Assembly: GCA_964016875.1 (NCBI GenBank)
Contig: OZ024722.1
Span: 18,358,576-18,422,575, forward strand
Origin: Fallopia convolvulus
Taxonomy: Eukaryota; Streptophyta; Magnoliopsida; Caryophyllales; Polygonaceae
Direction of reading: 5' to 3'
Length of the DNA: 64,000 bases
The first letter of the stretch is position 1. Each line of letters begins with the position of its first letter. Shown in pieces: positions 10,112 through 20,323 of the stretch. Position numbers and translations under genes: made by a program. Below the pieces are notes generated by a model. That model saw nothing but the letters and a program-made list of their open reading frames with translations, ran no database searches and was not told the origin of the DNA.

Positions 10112-12781
10112 AGCACTGATTCCCTTAAAGGTTGAAAGCTTGCTGGGGAAACTTGATTAGTTTGGTTCTACGTTCGTCCCTGTCGGTAGTTGGTTCTGCC
10201 TTCCAGATATGGGCATGTTGACTACTACAACATTCAATTGCGCTTTTGTTGTTGTGGCGGAGTTAGAACTAAACTTAGCTTCCATTAACCATCCTCGCCA
10301 ACTGGAATAAGATTATGGAGAATGGAACAATCTTCATTTTCTTCGACACTCATTCTTGCTTCTTTACTTCTCATCTGACCTATATTACCTAGAACCTCTA
10401 TGGAAACATATAGTTCATCAATTCTTATGGGGTTTGTCATTATCAAAACATAAAGGTACGATTGATATTGTTCTCATTGTAATAGTGTCACCATTCTCAT
10501 GGTACTAGTATCCAACAAATACAATTATTCTATATATATATATATATATAAATGTCGTAAGAGATCATGGTGCTTGTGTTGTGCACAATAAATTTTTAGT
10601 AGTATATCCGTTTTGCTTACAAAAAAATGGTAGTACTTTAGTTCGAAAATATTTATCATTCAATAAATTAGTAAAAATATAATTTGTTTATTTTACCAAA
10701 CTATCTTTTTATAATTAGTGTTCTTAATTTTCCTCTTTGAGAAAAAAGACATTGTTGCCTTTTTAAACATTTTTTTAAGGATAAAATAGAAAAAATTAAC
10801 AAAATAAATAGGATGACAAGTATTAGTGGAAAAAAAATGCTAAAATGACAAGTATTTTTAAACGAAAGCAGTATAATTTATAGATATTTGGTTTAATTTA
10901 GAATTGGGTCACACCTCCAAGTCTAATTTTAATATTCATGTTAATCTTCTCTGACTAATTTACATTTGATCATATCTCGTGCAATTTTGACAAAAAATAA
11001 TGTCATCAAATTGTTCTTAATAATGATTAATGACCATTATATTGATTATCAATTTGTGAGATGTTGAGGGAGTTTTACGTAAGGTTTGTGGTCCTATTTC
11101 ATACTCTGAAAAGACCCCTTAGTTGATCATTTTCCCTACGTATTTGTTGTTGAATCTGTGGGACATATAATTCCAAAAAACAAAAAAAAAAGGCAAATAC
11201 GTTAAGTTTGTTGTTACATCTTTGTAATGAGACAACAAATATATATTCTCGTTATAAAAAAAAAAATTGACACCAACTACATCCTTTTCCAAACTAATCC
11301 ATGGGAAGATAAGAAGAAGATACTCTGATTTTCATTTTTCAAATTTCAAAATTTGTTTTGTACTTCAGCTGTGTTGTATAGTGATGTACTGATATCATCT
11401 GTACCACTTTTAACTCAAAATTAAACCACAATAGTACGTACACTTGCATAATGTTGTATAGTGATATCAGTGATATCATCAGATGAAATATATGTCAAGA
11501 TCTTTTTTTTTTGGGTAGTTTATGTCAAGATCTTTTTAATCTATTGATTTGATTTATTCAGAAAACATTGTAAATATAAAAAAAGATGGTAGCCACTGGC
11601 CGGCTAGAGATGAATGTTTGAAACATGTATACAGTTAATTTAAAAACATTACGTTGGATCAAAAGTCAACAAGGTAAAGTTCACTAGTCATTATAATAAA
11701 CAAGCATGCATGTTACATCTAAAATCATTTTTATTTGAAAGTGTTGAATTTTGTGGACTTATGCCATTGCCCTTTTGTCTTATATTTTTTGTTCATATTT
11801 ATTTTTGTAAATTATTATTATTATCATTAGCAAGTTTTATGATTAAAAATGTCACATGCTCCAATTACACTAACAAATGAGATAATTTAGTTGACTTTTG
11901 TTAGACTACAACGCTAATAGGTGAGATGATGCAGTTGGGAAAACAAATCCTTGCTAATCATAATAATTAACTTAATTTCGCACTTACGAACTGGCACCTC
12001 AGGACCCCACCTCCTAAACATGTCCAAACCGGTGCAGTCTCGATTCTCGCAACTTGTCCAATATACTGGCAACCCCCGCCCTGCTTCTGATTACTTCATT
12101 TCTGTTTTTTTCTAATAACGAGTGCCCGCTCATCCACCTTAGCATCCTCATCTCAACTGAGAATGCTAAGGTAGATGAGCGGACACTTAATTGATTTCAG
12201 CTTCAATATAAAATATGTTATTCAGTGGATCTTTTTGATAAACTTAATTAACATGAGATGAGTTGAATTGGATATGTACATAATATATAGGTGAGAAATG
12301 ATTGAATTGCTTAAAGTTTATGAAGGAGAAAAGTATTTGGAATGGATGAGAAGAACATGAGAAATTCTTTTCTCATTATAACCAGTAGGCTGATAAATTA
12401 GGGTACTACACATATGAGAGTATATAAATTCAGTACATAAGTCTATCGAAATTTCACATAAGTCTATCGAAATTTCAATTTAATATTAACTGTCAATAAG
12501 ATAAATAGTCCACAAACCATATATATTAGCCTTTATTAGTTTTAGCTTTCAATTAGGGAATATTATATTCCAACAAACTTGAAATAATGCTCCATCTAAC
12601 TTTGTGTTTTCAAATATCCATCAAAGTATTCTCATTTTTGCCATCATCAACTTCTACTCTAAAATTCTCATAATCGGCCAACACTCTGGTATGTTTGTTT
12701 TGTTTTTCTCGGGTTGTTAAGAGTTAAATTATTATTAATCCTTATGACTTAAGACTGGTATAGAAAATCTTTGCATAATAT
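10112..12781. other. AT-rich intergenic DNA, no gene recognised
   Basis: I find no convincing coding region on either strand. It holds a (TA)10 microsatellite at 10531-10550, small local duplications (GTTGTATAGTGAT near 11373 and 11452; TATGTCAAGATCTTTTT near 11491 and 11520), and the hairpin at 12121-12187. Base composition is strongly AT-rich compared with the flanking elements. Confidence 0.6.
12121..12187. repeat. 27-bp-stem hairpin (foldback sequence)
   Basis: The left arm 12121-12147 (AGTGCCCGCTCATCC...) and right arm 12161-12187 are reverse complements with about three mismatches, separated by a 13-base loop. Transcribed, it would fold into a single long hairpin. It could be a very small MITE or a hairpin RNA locus. 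No target duplication is obvious. Confidence 0.7.
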
Positions 12782-13530
12782 GTGGTAAATATTACTGGAC
12801 CGAAAATCGAGCGGAAAAACCAAGCTACAACCCATATTAGACCTCGAACCAGCTAGTGGCTTCTCCGGATGAACCCGGTTTGTGAGGTAGCTAGCTCGGT
12901 CGAAGGGCTTAGTGTTATTGGGCCTGTTCTTGGTAAAGCCCAAAAGCTATCTAGCCCATTTGATGAAGTCAGTAGCTTGATTAGAGCCCGAATTGACCTA
13001 GCTATTTAAGCACATCTGTCTTCTTCGAAGCACATTTTGTAGTAGCGTTGTGAGAGAAGAAAACCTATAGAAGAGAGAAAAGAAAAGAAAGGAGAGAATC
13101 TAGTGGCCAGCAGTGGATCAATCAGAAGCCTAGTCCGTGTTTAAGGAGATCTGAAGTGATGCCATTCCTTGAAGTTCTTCCTCAGATCTTCGACGACCTT
13201 AAGGGGTCGAATCGCTAGCTTATTCTTCTACACTTGTTCTTTTGTACTTATTGTTTTTCATTTTATCGTTGAGTTTTTGGTTCTTTAATTTTATATTGTT
13301 GGTACTATGTTTGTAACCTCTTGGAAAAGCTTTTAAAACATAGTGGATTTTGGGGCGAGCCTCCCCAACTGAGGTTTTGTGGACTATCTTCCACTAAATC
13401 GCATAAACATCTCTTGTGTCACTCGCTTTCGATTATTTACTCTCTGTAACTCAATTCGAATCGGTGCTTGTTTGATCAGTAAAATCTGTTTACGCTATTT
13501 GGTTGTTTGAGTCGAAATCGATTTTAAAAT
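12782..13530 (+). repeat. 5' LTR of a Copia-type element (approximate)
   Basis: It starts TGTGGTAAATATT and has a TATA-like CTATTTAAGC at about 13001-13010. A transcribed-leader-like CT- and GA-rich stretch follows, and it ends just before a Copia primer-binding site. No second copy is present in the window, so both edges are approximate. Confidence 0.5.
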
Positions 13531-13542
13531 TAGAATCAGAGC
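13531..13542 (+). other. Degenerate Copia primer-binding site
   Basis: TAGAATCAGAGC is two changes from the TGGTATCAGAGC site complementary to initiator tRNA-Met that plant Copia elements use. The ~390 bp from here to the gag start are leader DNA without a gene. Confidence 0.6.
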
Positions 13543-13935
13543 CTTGCTCTTGTTTCTGATTTGTTTCGTTTCCACTTTCTTTTCATTTTCATTGTTTTTT
13601 GTGTTCTTAAATCCTAGATCTGCAAAGTTCCGTAGTCACCTTTTCTTTGAGTTTGTTTGTGTCAAATTTGGTCGGTTGTAGTGGGGCTTTGTCTTTCTCT
13701 TGAAGTTGAGATAAAAAATCTTAACTCGATCGAGTTCGAATGAGCTAATACATGCTCATATCTTGTTGTTAGGATTCTTGTTTCTCAAATTGTTACTTTC
13801 GAGCTCAAAACCCTAATTTGATGTCTTTCTTGCTCTTGTTACTCATTCCTTGGCGTTACGAGCAAGAGTTTACTTTCTGGTTTTAATCCCTTATCTCTTG
13901 TATTGATTTTGTTTAGTTTTTATAGGTACCAAACA

Positions 13936-14506
13936 ATGGAGGATGCCAACAAAATCAAGCCCTACGATGGGAAGTTTGATTTTACGATGTGGAAGGTCAA
14001 AATGAAGACCATCCTTACCAAAGAGAAGCTTTACCATGATGTCATAGACACATGGGAGGCAAAAATAACCGATTTCCAAAAGAAGTAAGCTCAAGATCAT
14101 GCTCATGTAGAACTAATACTTCAAATGTCTAAAAAGGTAACTCGTCAAGTTGCGAGTATTACTAATTCAAAATTTCTCTAGGATGCTTTGGATGCTAGAT
14201 ATCTCACTAAATATTTACCTAGCATAATATCTATGTTATGCAAATTGTTCATGTTTAAGATGGATATTGGCTTGACTATTGATGAAAACTTTAACAAGTC
14301 GAGTTTTTGAGATTAACTCAAGACCTAGCCAAGTATAAAAATGAGATTAAAGAAGAGCACCAAACTGTGATACTACTAAAATCTTTGCCCTATTGGTTTG
14401 ATGTCTTGAAAGATGTGATTCAATATGGCTGTGATGACCTTACTGTTGAAAAACTGATTGAGTCTATAATTCAAAAGAATGATACTCTTAAAGTCTTCAA
14501 GCTATA
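13936..14506 (+). pseudogene. gag: Copia gag, broken
   Basis: ATG 13936 starts MEDANKIKPYDGKFDFTMWK. This is the characteristic N-terminus of plant Copia Gag polyproteins (F/YDG..F..WK..M). A TAA near 14086 interrupts it. More stops and a frame change follow before DLAKYKNEIKEEHQTVILLKSLPYWF, the conserved 'L..LP..F' segment of the Gag family. The frame ends near 14506. It is inactive. Confidence 0.8.
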
Positions 14507-14519
14507 AGAAAAGGGCAAG

Positions 14520-15340
14520 CATGATGGTAAACTAAGACTAAAAATGAAGTTATTATGGCTAAGGGTAAGAATAAAAACAAGTAGAAAAAGAAGAAAGACA
14601 AATCCTATGAGAATCACTTTGAGAAGAAGGATACGTCTAATGTTAAGTGCTATTATTGTGGGAAAAGTGGACATTATTCTATTGATTTCCATAAAAAGAA
14701 GAGAGATGAGAAAAATAAATATAAAGATAATAATGGTGCCTCTAATGTGTTTGAGTCTTATTTCCAATATTCTCATGAACTTCTTGTTGTCTCCTCTACT
14801 TGTTTTAAAAATGATTGGATCTTAAATTTTGGTTGTACTATGCATGCCACTCCAAATAGGAGGTTCTTTGAATATTTGACTTTTTGTGATGATGGTATTA
14901 TTATGTAAGGAGACCACACTGCTTTTCCCATTAAAGGTATAGGAAATGTTCCTCTAAGAATGCATGATAGGAAAATAAGAGTCCTTCAAAAGGTTAGGTG
15001 GGTACCTAATTTGAGAAGAAACCCACTCTCTGAGTCAGCCTTTGATGATTTGAACTATCATATAATTTCTCACAAAGGGATAAGGGATGTAATCAGATAT
15101 AATACAATTCTTATTAGGAGCATTAAAAAAAGGTCTTCATTGTGTTATTCGCTCTCCCGAGCATAATGCCTCTAAGAGTATGCATATTGATAAGTTAGAA
15201 CAAACAAAGGTCTAGCATTCTAGAATGGGTCATGTAGGCAATAAGGGTCTCTATTATGTGTAAAAACATGCTATGATTGATGTTGATCCTTGTAATATTG
15301 ATTATTGTGAGTATTGTTTGTTGGGAAAGAAAACTTCCCA
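14520..15340 (+). pseudogene. Copia zinc knuckle, protease and pre-integrase remnants, truncated
   Basis: At about 14650 a CYYCGKSGHYSIDF zinc knuckle has lost its last Cys. Near 14815 WILNFGCTMHATP corresponds to the protease WILDSGCT..M segment, with the catalytic Asp replaced by Asn. Further on, HSRMGHVGNKGL and CEYCLLGK are the GAG-pre-integrase domain. Stops occur throughout. Homology ends at about 15340, right before the pre-integrase/integrase junction, so integrase, RT and RNase H are absent. The Reina-like element that follows seems to have cut it. Confidence 0.75.
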
Positions 15341-16171
15341 TTGATACGGAATTGATTGGCCTGTGCACTTCACTTTCGTTTGTTTGTCAGGCCCGATCTT
15401 GTCAAGCTAATTCCCCTCTTCTTCTACTTGCAAAGTTTCAATCATGTGATTATAAAGACTTCAACTTTAAGGTTCTCAAACATATCATTGGACTGTAAGG
15501 AAACATGGCATGTAGATTGATTGCTTAAAGAACAAGTAACAATCTTTGAATGTCTTTTTGGATTGAAATTTCATGTGGAATTGAAGAACTTCAAATCTTA
15601 GTTGTTGATTCATATGGACGAAATTTAAAGTATAGGAACGATAGGTTTGGTTGAAAATCCTTGGAATAAGAAAACTTAAGAGTTTCTATTCCAAAGATAT
15701 AAACTCAACATAGATTGCAAAGTAAGAATTATATGGTATTTAAAGACAGAGGGGCTGAAAATCCTAATTAAAAATATTCTATCTTAATATAAACTTCTAT
15801 CTTATCTAATAATAATATAAAAGACGACTAATAACTTAGGGTCCAAGTAAGGCCCATATTATCTTCCAAATTAGCCCCATCAATCTTGCATGGTCCAATT
15901 GGTAAAATAATATATTCTTTAACTTAAAAACCACAAACACATATTATGACCCATAACACATGATCCATATATGTAGAAAACCTATAAATAACAAAACAAA
16001 TATGGAAAGTAATATAAATAGTAAGCTTCTAAGATAAGCATGCAAATAACTCTTGCATGTGAGTTTGTCCAATTCAAACTTGAACATGATGAATAGAAGT
16101 GGCCCATCTAGGCTCCTTAAGATTTTCCACCATAGATGGGATACGAGCTAGAAGAACGCTTGTAGCTTTCC
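15341..16171 (-). repeat. Probable 3' LTR and downstream DNA of the Reina-like element
   Basis: Non-coding DNA lies after the integrase stop. On the - strand it contains a TATA-like CTTTAAATACC (about 15735-15745) and finishes with CCGTATCA. No second copy allows a check, so the boundary with the 3' untranslated part is unknown. Confidence 0.4.
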
Positions 16172-16975
16172 TCAACTTCTTGCTCGGTCTCTAGTGATCA
16201 ATCCATCATGTGGAATATGATCCAAATCCTCGATGTCTTGTGGAATCCTAGGTGCATGGGCTGCATCATTCTCCCCCACTTGATCATTAAGTGTCCTCGA
16301 TTTGTCGTCGGAGTCATCATCGGGTTCAAACAAAGTCAAATCAGCTACATTGAACGTCAGGTGCACGGTATAGTCACCGAGGAGATCCAAACGGTATGTA
16401 TTAGGACCAATCCGCTTGACGACTTGGAACGGGTGATGTCCATGTTTTTAGCCTTGTTTTAGAGTGTTTTTTTCTAGGTTTTTAGGTCTTGTTTAGTTGT
16501 GTTTTGTGTGAGTTGTGTGTCTTTTGCTTTAGTTTTCATATTTTGTGAAAAGTGTGGAAACTATGCAAGTTTTGTGTTTTTGTGTAGTTTTGGAGCGGAT
16601 TGGAAGCATTCATGAGCATTATAGGAGAGGAGCATGGATAAGGAATAAGAGTTTGAAGGTAGGAAAGAAGACCCCGAGAAATCCAAAGAGAAAAGTGAAG
16701 AAAAAGACGGGCCATCTCGAGGTCTTGATCTATAAACACAGACTTCTCTTCCTGTGGACAAACCTAACTTCGCTATAATCATCGAGGTCTTGATCTATAA
16801 ATTTATTTGTTGGTCAAGAATACCCTTTCAACAACGGGCCATCTCCACGGGGATCCAACTTATACTTGTGCTTGTTCAGGAACATCTCCTTCCTCAAATG
16901 CACCCACACAAGATCGCCTTCTTCCAATTGGGCGTTTTTACGCCCCTTGTCCGGTTGTTGCTTATACTAGGGGGT
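16172..16975 (-). pseudogene. Integrase C-terminal part, split by a solo LTR
   Basis: On the - strand 16975-16839 encodes KNAQLEEGDLVWVHLRKEMF and the following KYKLDPRGDGP. After skipping the inserted LTR and one 5-base duplicate, 16433-16172 continues in frame with a PFQVVKRIG-like strand, LDLLGDYTVHLTFNVADLTLFEPDDD and an acidic tail. This is the GPF/Y module of chromoviral integrase. Between this part and the zinc-binding part the whole catalytic core (second Asp and Glu) is absent. Confidence 0.8.
16429..16838 (+). repeat. Solo LTR (Athila-type) with 5-bp target duplication
   Basis: 16434-16833 (400 bp) starts TGATGTCCATG and ends CTTTCAACA. It matches both ends of the B-element LTRs (TGATGTCCGCC...CTCTCAACA), including the GTCTTGATTATAAATTTATTT-like terminal block. 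Perfect ACGGG duplications flank it at 16429-16433 and 16834-16838. It is shorter than the 1.3 kb B LTRs, so it is internally deleted or from a smaller subfamily. Its insertion splits the integrase reading frame of the Reina-like element. Confidence 0.9.
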
Positions 16976-18752
16976 CATGCCCTCGTCTAGTCCTAGGCAA
17001 GCCCAAAATAAAATCCATAGAAATGTCTTCCCAAGGGCTATTAGGAATAGGTAAGGGTTGGTACAAACCATGTGGGTTAAGCTTAGATTTACCTTTAGCA
17101 CAAGAAACACAACCTTTAATAAATCTCAGGACAAAGTTAGATATCTTAGGCCAATAAAAATGTTCCTTAAGTCCCGTTGAGGTCTTTTCTAACCCACCAT
17201 GTCCCCTTGTCTCATGAACATCATGCACTAATAACTTACAGTATGAAGAAGATGGAATGCAAATTTTTCCAGCTCTATACAAAAATCCATCATCAACAAA
17301 CTAAGTGTCATGCTCACAATGTGCAATACAATACTCAAAGATTTTAACAAAGAAAGGATTGGAAACATACATGTCACGCATCATGGAAAAACCTAAGAGC
17401 TTAGCATCTAAATGAGACAAGAGAACGTACCTTTGTCATAGAGCATCGGCTACCACATTATCACTTCCCTTCTTATGCTTCACTACATAAGGGAAAGTCT
17501 CCATAAACTCTACCCACCTAGCAAGTCTTCCTCGTAGCCTTGCTTTACCCTTCAAGTACTTCAATGCCTCGTGATTAGTGTGGATCACAAATTCCTTAGG
17601 CCATAACTAATGAGACCAAGTCTTCAACACTCGAATCAAAGCATAAAGCTCCTTATCATAAGTGGGGTAGTTGAGCTCGACACCACTTAGCTTCTCGCTG
17701 CAGTATGCTATGGGCTTCCTATCTTGGATGAGCACGCCTCATATGCTAAAGTTTTGAGGCATCACACCCAACCTCAATTGTCTTGGTAAAATCTGGCAAT
17801 TGGAGAAGCGGAGTGTGACACAAGTTGTCTTTCAATGTGACAAACGCATTCTTGTGTTGCATTTTCCACTTAAACTCAACATTCTTTTTGGTTAGCTCAT
17901 GTAAAGGTGCAGAAATAATAGATAAATCACGCACAAACCTCCTATAAAACCCGTCTAAACTAAGAAAAGAACACACCATAGTAGGAGTGGTCGGTTGAGG
18001 CCACTCTTGCATGGCTTTCACTTTTTTGTCATTACACTTAATCCATCTTTAGAAACAACAAAGCCAAGGAATATAGTTGAACAAAGCCTAAGATGCTCGA
18101 CATGCTCATGTAATGACTTGATATAAATTAAGATGTCATTAAAGTAAACAACAACAAATTTACCCAAGTAAGTACGCAAAACATGATTCATTAATCTCAT
18201 GAAGGTACTAGGGGCATCAGTCAAACCAAAAGGCATGACAAGCCACTCATACAAACCATATTTTGTTTTGAAAGTAGTTTCCCATTCATCACCCTCTTCC
18301 ATTCTAATTTGATTATAGCCACTCCTAAGGTCTATCTTGGTAAACAAAATAGAGCCTTGTACCTCATCAATCATATCATCAAAACAAGGTATAGGGTGAT
18401 AATACTTTACCGTGATTTGGTTGATGGCACGACAATCCACACACATACGCCAAGATCCATCCTTCTTTGGAACTAGAATGACCGGGACGACACAAGGGCT
18501 CAAGCTCTCTCTCACATAGCCCTTGTCCATCAAATCTTGAACTTGGAGTTGTAACTCCTTTGCCACCTCTGGTCTTGCCCTATAAGTAGCTCGGTTGGGT
18601 AGGGAAGCTCTAGGAACCAAGTCAACTTGATGCTCAATCCCTCGGATAGGTGGGAGACCGGGTGGCAACTCATCAGGGAACAAGTCCATGAAATTCTGTA
18701 ACAAGGAAGACATAGGAAAAGGAAGGGTAGTCATATCCACAATAACAATCAA
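16962..18752 (-). pseudogene. Reverse transcriptase, RNase H and integrase zinc domain
   Basis: From 18752 down, an uninterrupted 244-codon frame covers RT: FPDELPPGLPPIRGIEHQVD, VPVILVPKKDGSWRMCVDCR, FTKIDLRSGYNQIRM and VMPFGLTDAPSTFMRLMN. The catalytic motif reads YFNDIL, where YxDD is expected, so the first Asp is Asn. After a frame change near 18020 the RNase H region follows (SLDGFYRRFVRDLSIISAPL, then remnants of the TNHEALKYLKG segment with stops at 17283-17745). The integrase HHCC zinc domain (HDVHETRGHGG, CVSCAKGKSKLNPHG) ends at SPWEDISMDFILGLP with the first catalytic Asp. The core is then deleted. Confidence 0.85.
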
Positions 18753-18775
18753 AACATGACTCCTAAAGAGAAGAA

Positions 18776-18935
18776 GGGCTTGCTATACTTACTTAATAGA
18801 AAGTAATTTTTGAAAAAAAACCATAGTTTATTATCTTGATATACGTGAACAATAGTTGTATTTTTGTGTTGGAAAATGTGAAAAGCATGCTTTTTGCTAA
18901 AAATTGCTTTTTAATAAGTAAACTATAGCAAGCCC
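18776..18935. mobile_element. 160-bp foldback MITE in the Reina-like element
   Basis: The terminal inverted repeats GGGCTTGCTATA (18776-18787) and TATAGCAAGCCC (18924-18935) extend imperfectly inward (TTACTTAATA, AAGTAATTTTT / AAGCAATTTTT). Flanking trinucleotides GAA/GAA may be a 3-bp target duplication. There is no coding capacity. A 3-bp duplication would fit a PIF/Harbinger- or CACTA-derived MITE; the family is not established. Confidence 0.7.
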
Positions 18936-19444
18936 GAAGACATAAAGAACCTTCCTTAAATGCTTGTTGGACATCTCTCGGGTGAACAAGTAGAACCCGT
19001 CTTTCAACTTCTCCTTCAATAGCGGGTTTGGAACTATTCTTGGAAAACCGCTGGTTATCGTAGATGCTCGAGGGCTTATAAGGCACGACTGTCAACTTCG
19101 GGGCATTAGAAGTCTGGGCAGAGGGGTCATGACTTGTGACAAAAGGGGTCACGGGTTGAAACGGAGCTCCTAGAAGTTTTAGATGGCAGGTCATGACTCG
19201 AGACCTTGGGTTCACAAGACCGGTTGACTGAGGCCAGAGTTGGGCTTCTTTTGGACATCACGAATCGTGACGGGTGGATCACGACTCGTGACCTGGTGGT
19301 CACGGGTCGTGACCGTCCGACTAGGAGCCTTAGTAAGCTCATCAAGGGTCGTGACCCAGGGATCACGACCATGACCGACTGACTGAGGGCTAGTCTTCTT
19401 CGGCAGTCCTTGTTTCGGCATCAAGGATTGCTTGCCTTCTTGGT
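18936..19444 (-). pseudogene. Protease-RT linker with palindromic repeats
   Basis: This lies between the protease remnant and RT. On the - strand it encodes a low-complexity basic peptide rich in VT(T/S/I)RD, caused by repeated TCACGACTCGTGAC-like palindromes at 19128-19380. There is no catalytic motif. Stops and frame changes are present. Confidence 0.5.
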
Positions 19445-20300
19445 TTAGGCTTCCTGAAGCGCTTTAGTGATATTTCGAAGTACCCGGTCCTGTAACTCTT
19501 CTTGTGGAGACATGGGTAGAGAAGTAACTCTCCTCCTGTTATGGTTAAAACAATAGCGCTTCAAATAACCGTCATTAATAACACACTTATCAAACATCCA
19601 AGGTCTACCTAGAAGGAGATGAGTGCAATCCATGTCGGTGACATCATAAATAACACTATCATTATAAAGACCGATAGCAAAGTGAACAAGGCATTGGTTA
19701 GTGATCAAGTTTTCTTCTTTAGCCTCATTAATCCCGTATAAACTATAAGAGGTCGATCTTTGAGTAGTTAGCCATTGCAAATGTTCAACAACTTTTTTTT
19801 AATCAAATTGCAACTACCACTATCAATAATAACACGTAAAGTCTGACATTTTACGTTGCAACGGGTGTGGAAGATGTTTTCTCTTTGGTCAGCGGGTGGA
19901 GATTCATGAAGATGAAGAGTACGCATTGTCACCAAAGCTAGGGGTTGTAGTGATGTATCCGGGGTGACATACTCGACATCGTCATCATAATACTCAATGG
20001 TGGTTGTGTAGTAAGCACGATTGTGGTCGTCATTCTCATCTTGCTCGTCCCAATATCTAGGATGTTGACGGTCAAACGATTGTCCTCTCGGCATCCATTG
20101 TCTGCCATGGAGGGAACCTGTTGAACTACCGTCGACAGAATGTCTGACATAGGGTAGATCGTGGGCTAATAATTGGATGGAGAGGGTTTTTATGGATACA
20201 TTGAGGTCGTTCATCATCTAAGGTGTAGGGGTGACTTGTTGAGGCCAGTGGGTCATTGTTTTATGGATTGTTAGTGGAATTGGAAAGGGTAGTCATCATT
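19445..20300 (-). pseudogene. Aspartic protease with short N-terminal remnant
   Basis: On the - strand the segment after the PBS starts MTTLSNS-like at about 20296. It soon reaches an acidic, Tyr-rich stretch (YYDDDVEYVTPD) and then FHTRCNVKCQTLRVIIDSGS, the chromoviral protease with its D-S-G active site (about 19830-19850). A T-rich run near 19790 shifts the frame. The second half continues with INEAKEENLITNQCLVHF and CTHLLLGRPWMFDKCV. The capsid and zinc-knuckle parts of gag are missing, so this copy carries a large gag deletion. Confidence 0.75.
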
Positions 20301-20308
20301 GAATCGAT

Positions 20309-20323
20309 GACTCTAATATCAAA
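20309..20323 (-). other. Degenerate primer-binding site of the Reina-like element
   Basis: On the - strand TTTGATATTAGAGTC resembles TTTGGTATCAGAGC, the tRNA-Met-type site of Reina/Tekay chromoviruses. It lies ahead of the protease remnant in the expected order. Confidence 0.55.

Larger units (their letters stand above)
15341..20323 (-). mobile_element. Degenerate Reina-like chromovirus (Gypsy), minus strand
   Basis: Read on the - strand, a degenerate tRNA-Met-type primer-binding site (20309-20323) is followed by a short N-terminal remnant, protease, RT, RNase H and integrase. The order matches a Gypsy element, and motif details fit chromoviruses of the Reina/CRM type (HHTRC-like FHTRC before the protease, LLGRPW after it). 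Most of gag is missing and the integrase core is deleted. A solo LTR and a MITE are inserted. The lower edge is placed at 15341, where TGATACGGAAT (read as ..CCGTATCA on the - strand) looks like an LTR end. The upper LTR is not clearly present. Confidence 0.75.

Noticed and set aside
10531..10550. (TA)10 as a TATA promoter
   Set aside because: It is a simple microsatellite in intergenic DNA with no downstream gene.
12749..12943. A 64-codon minus-strand open frame at the Copia LTR
   Set aside because: It lies across the LTR start with no motif and no conservation evidence.
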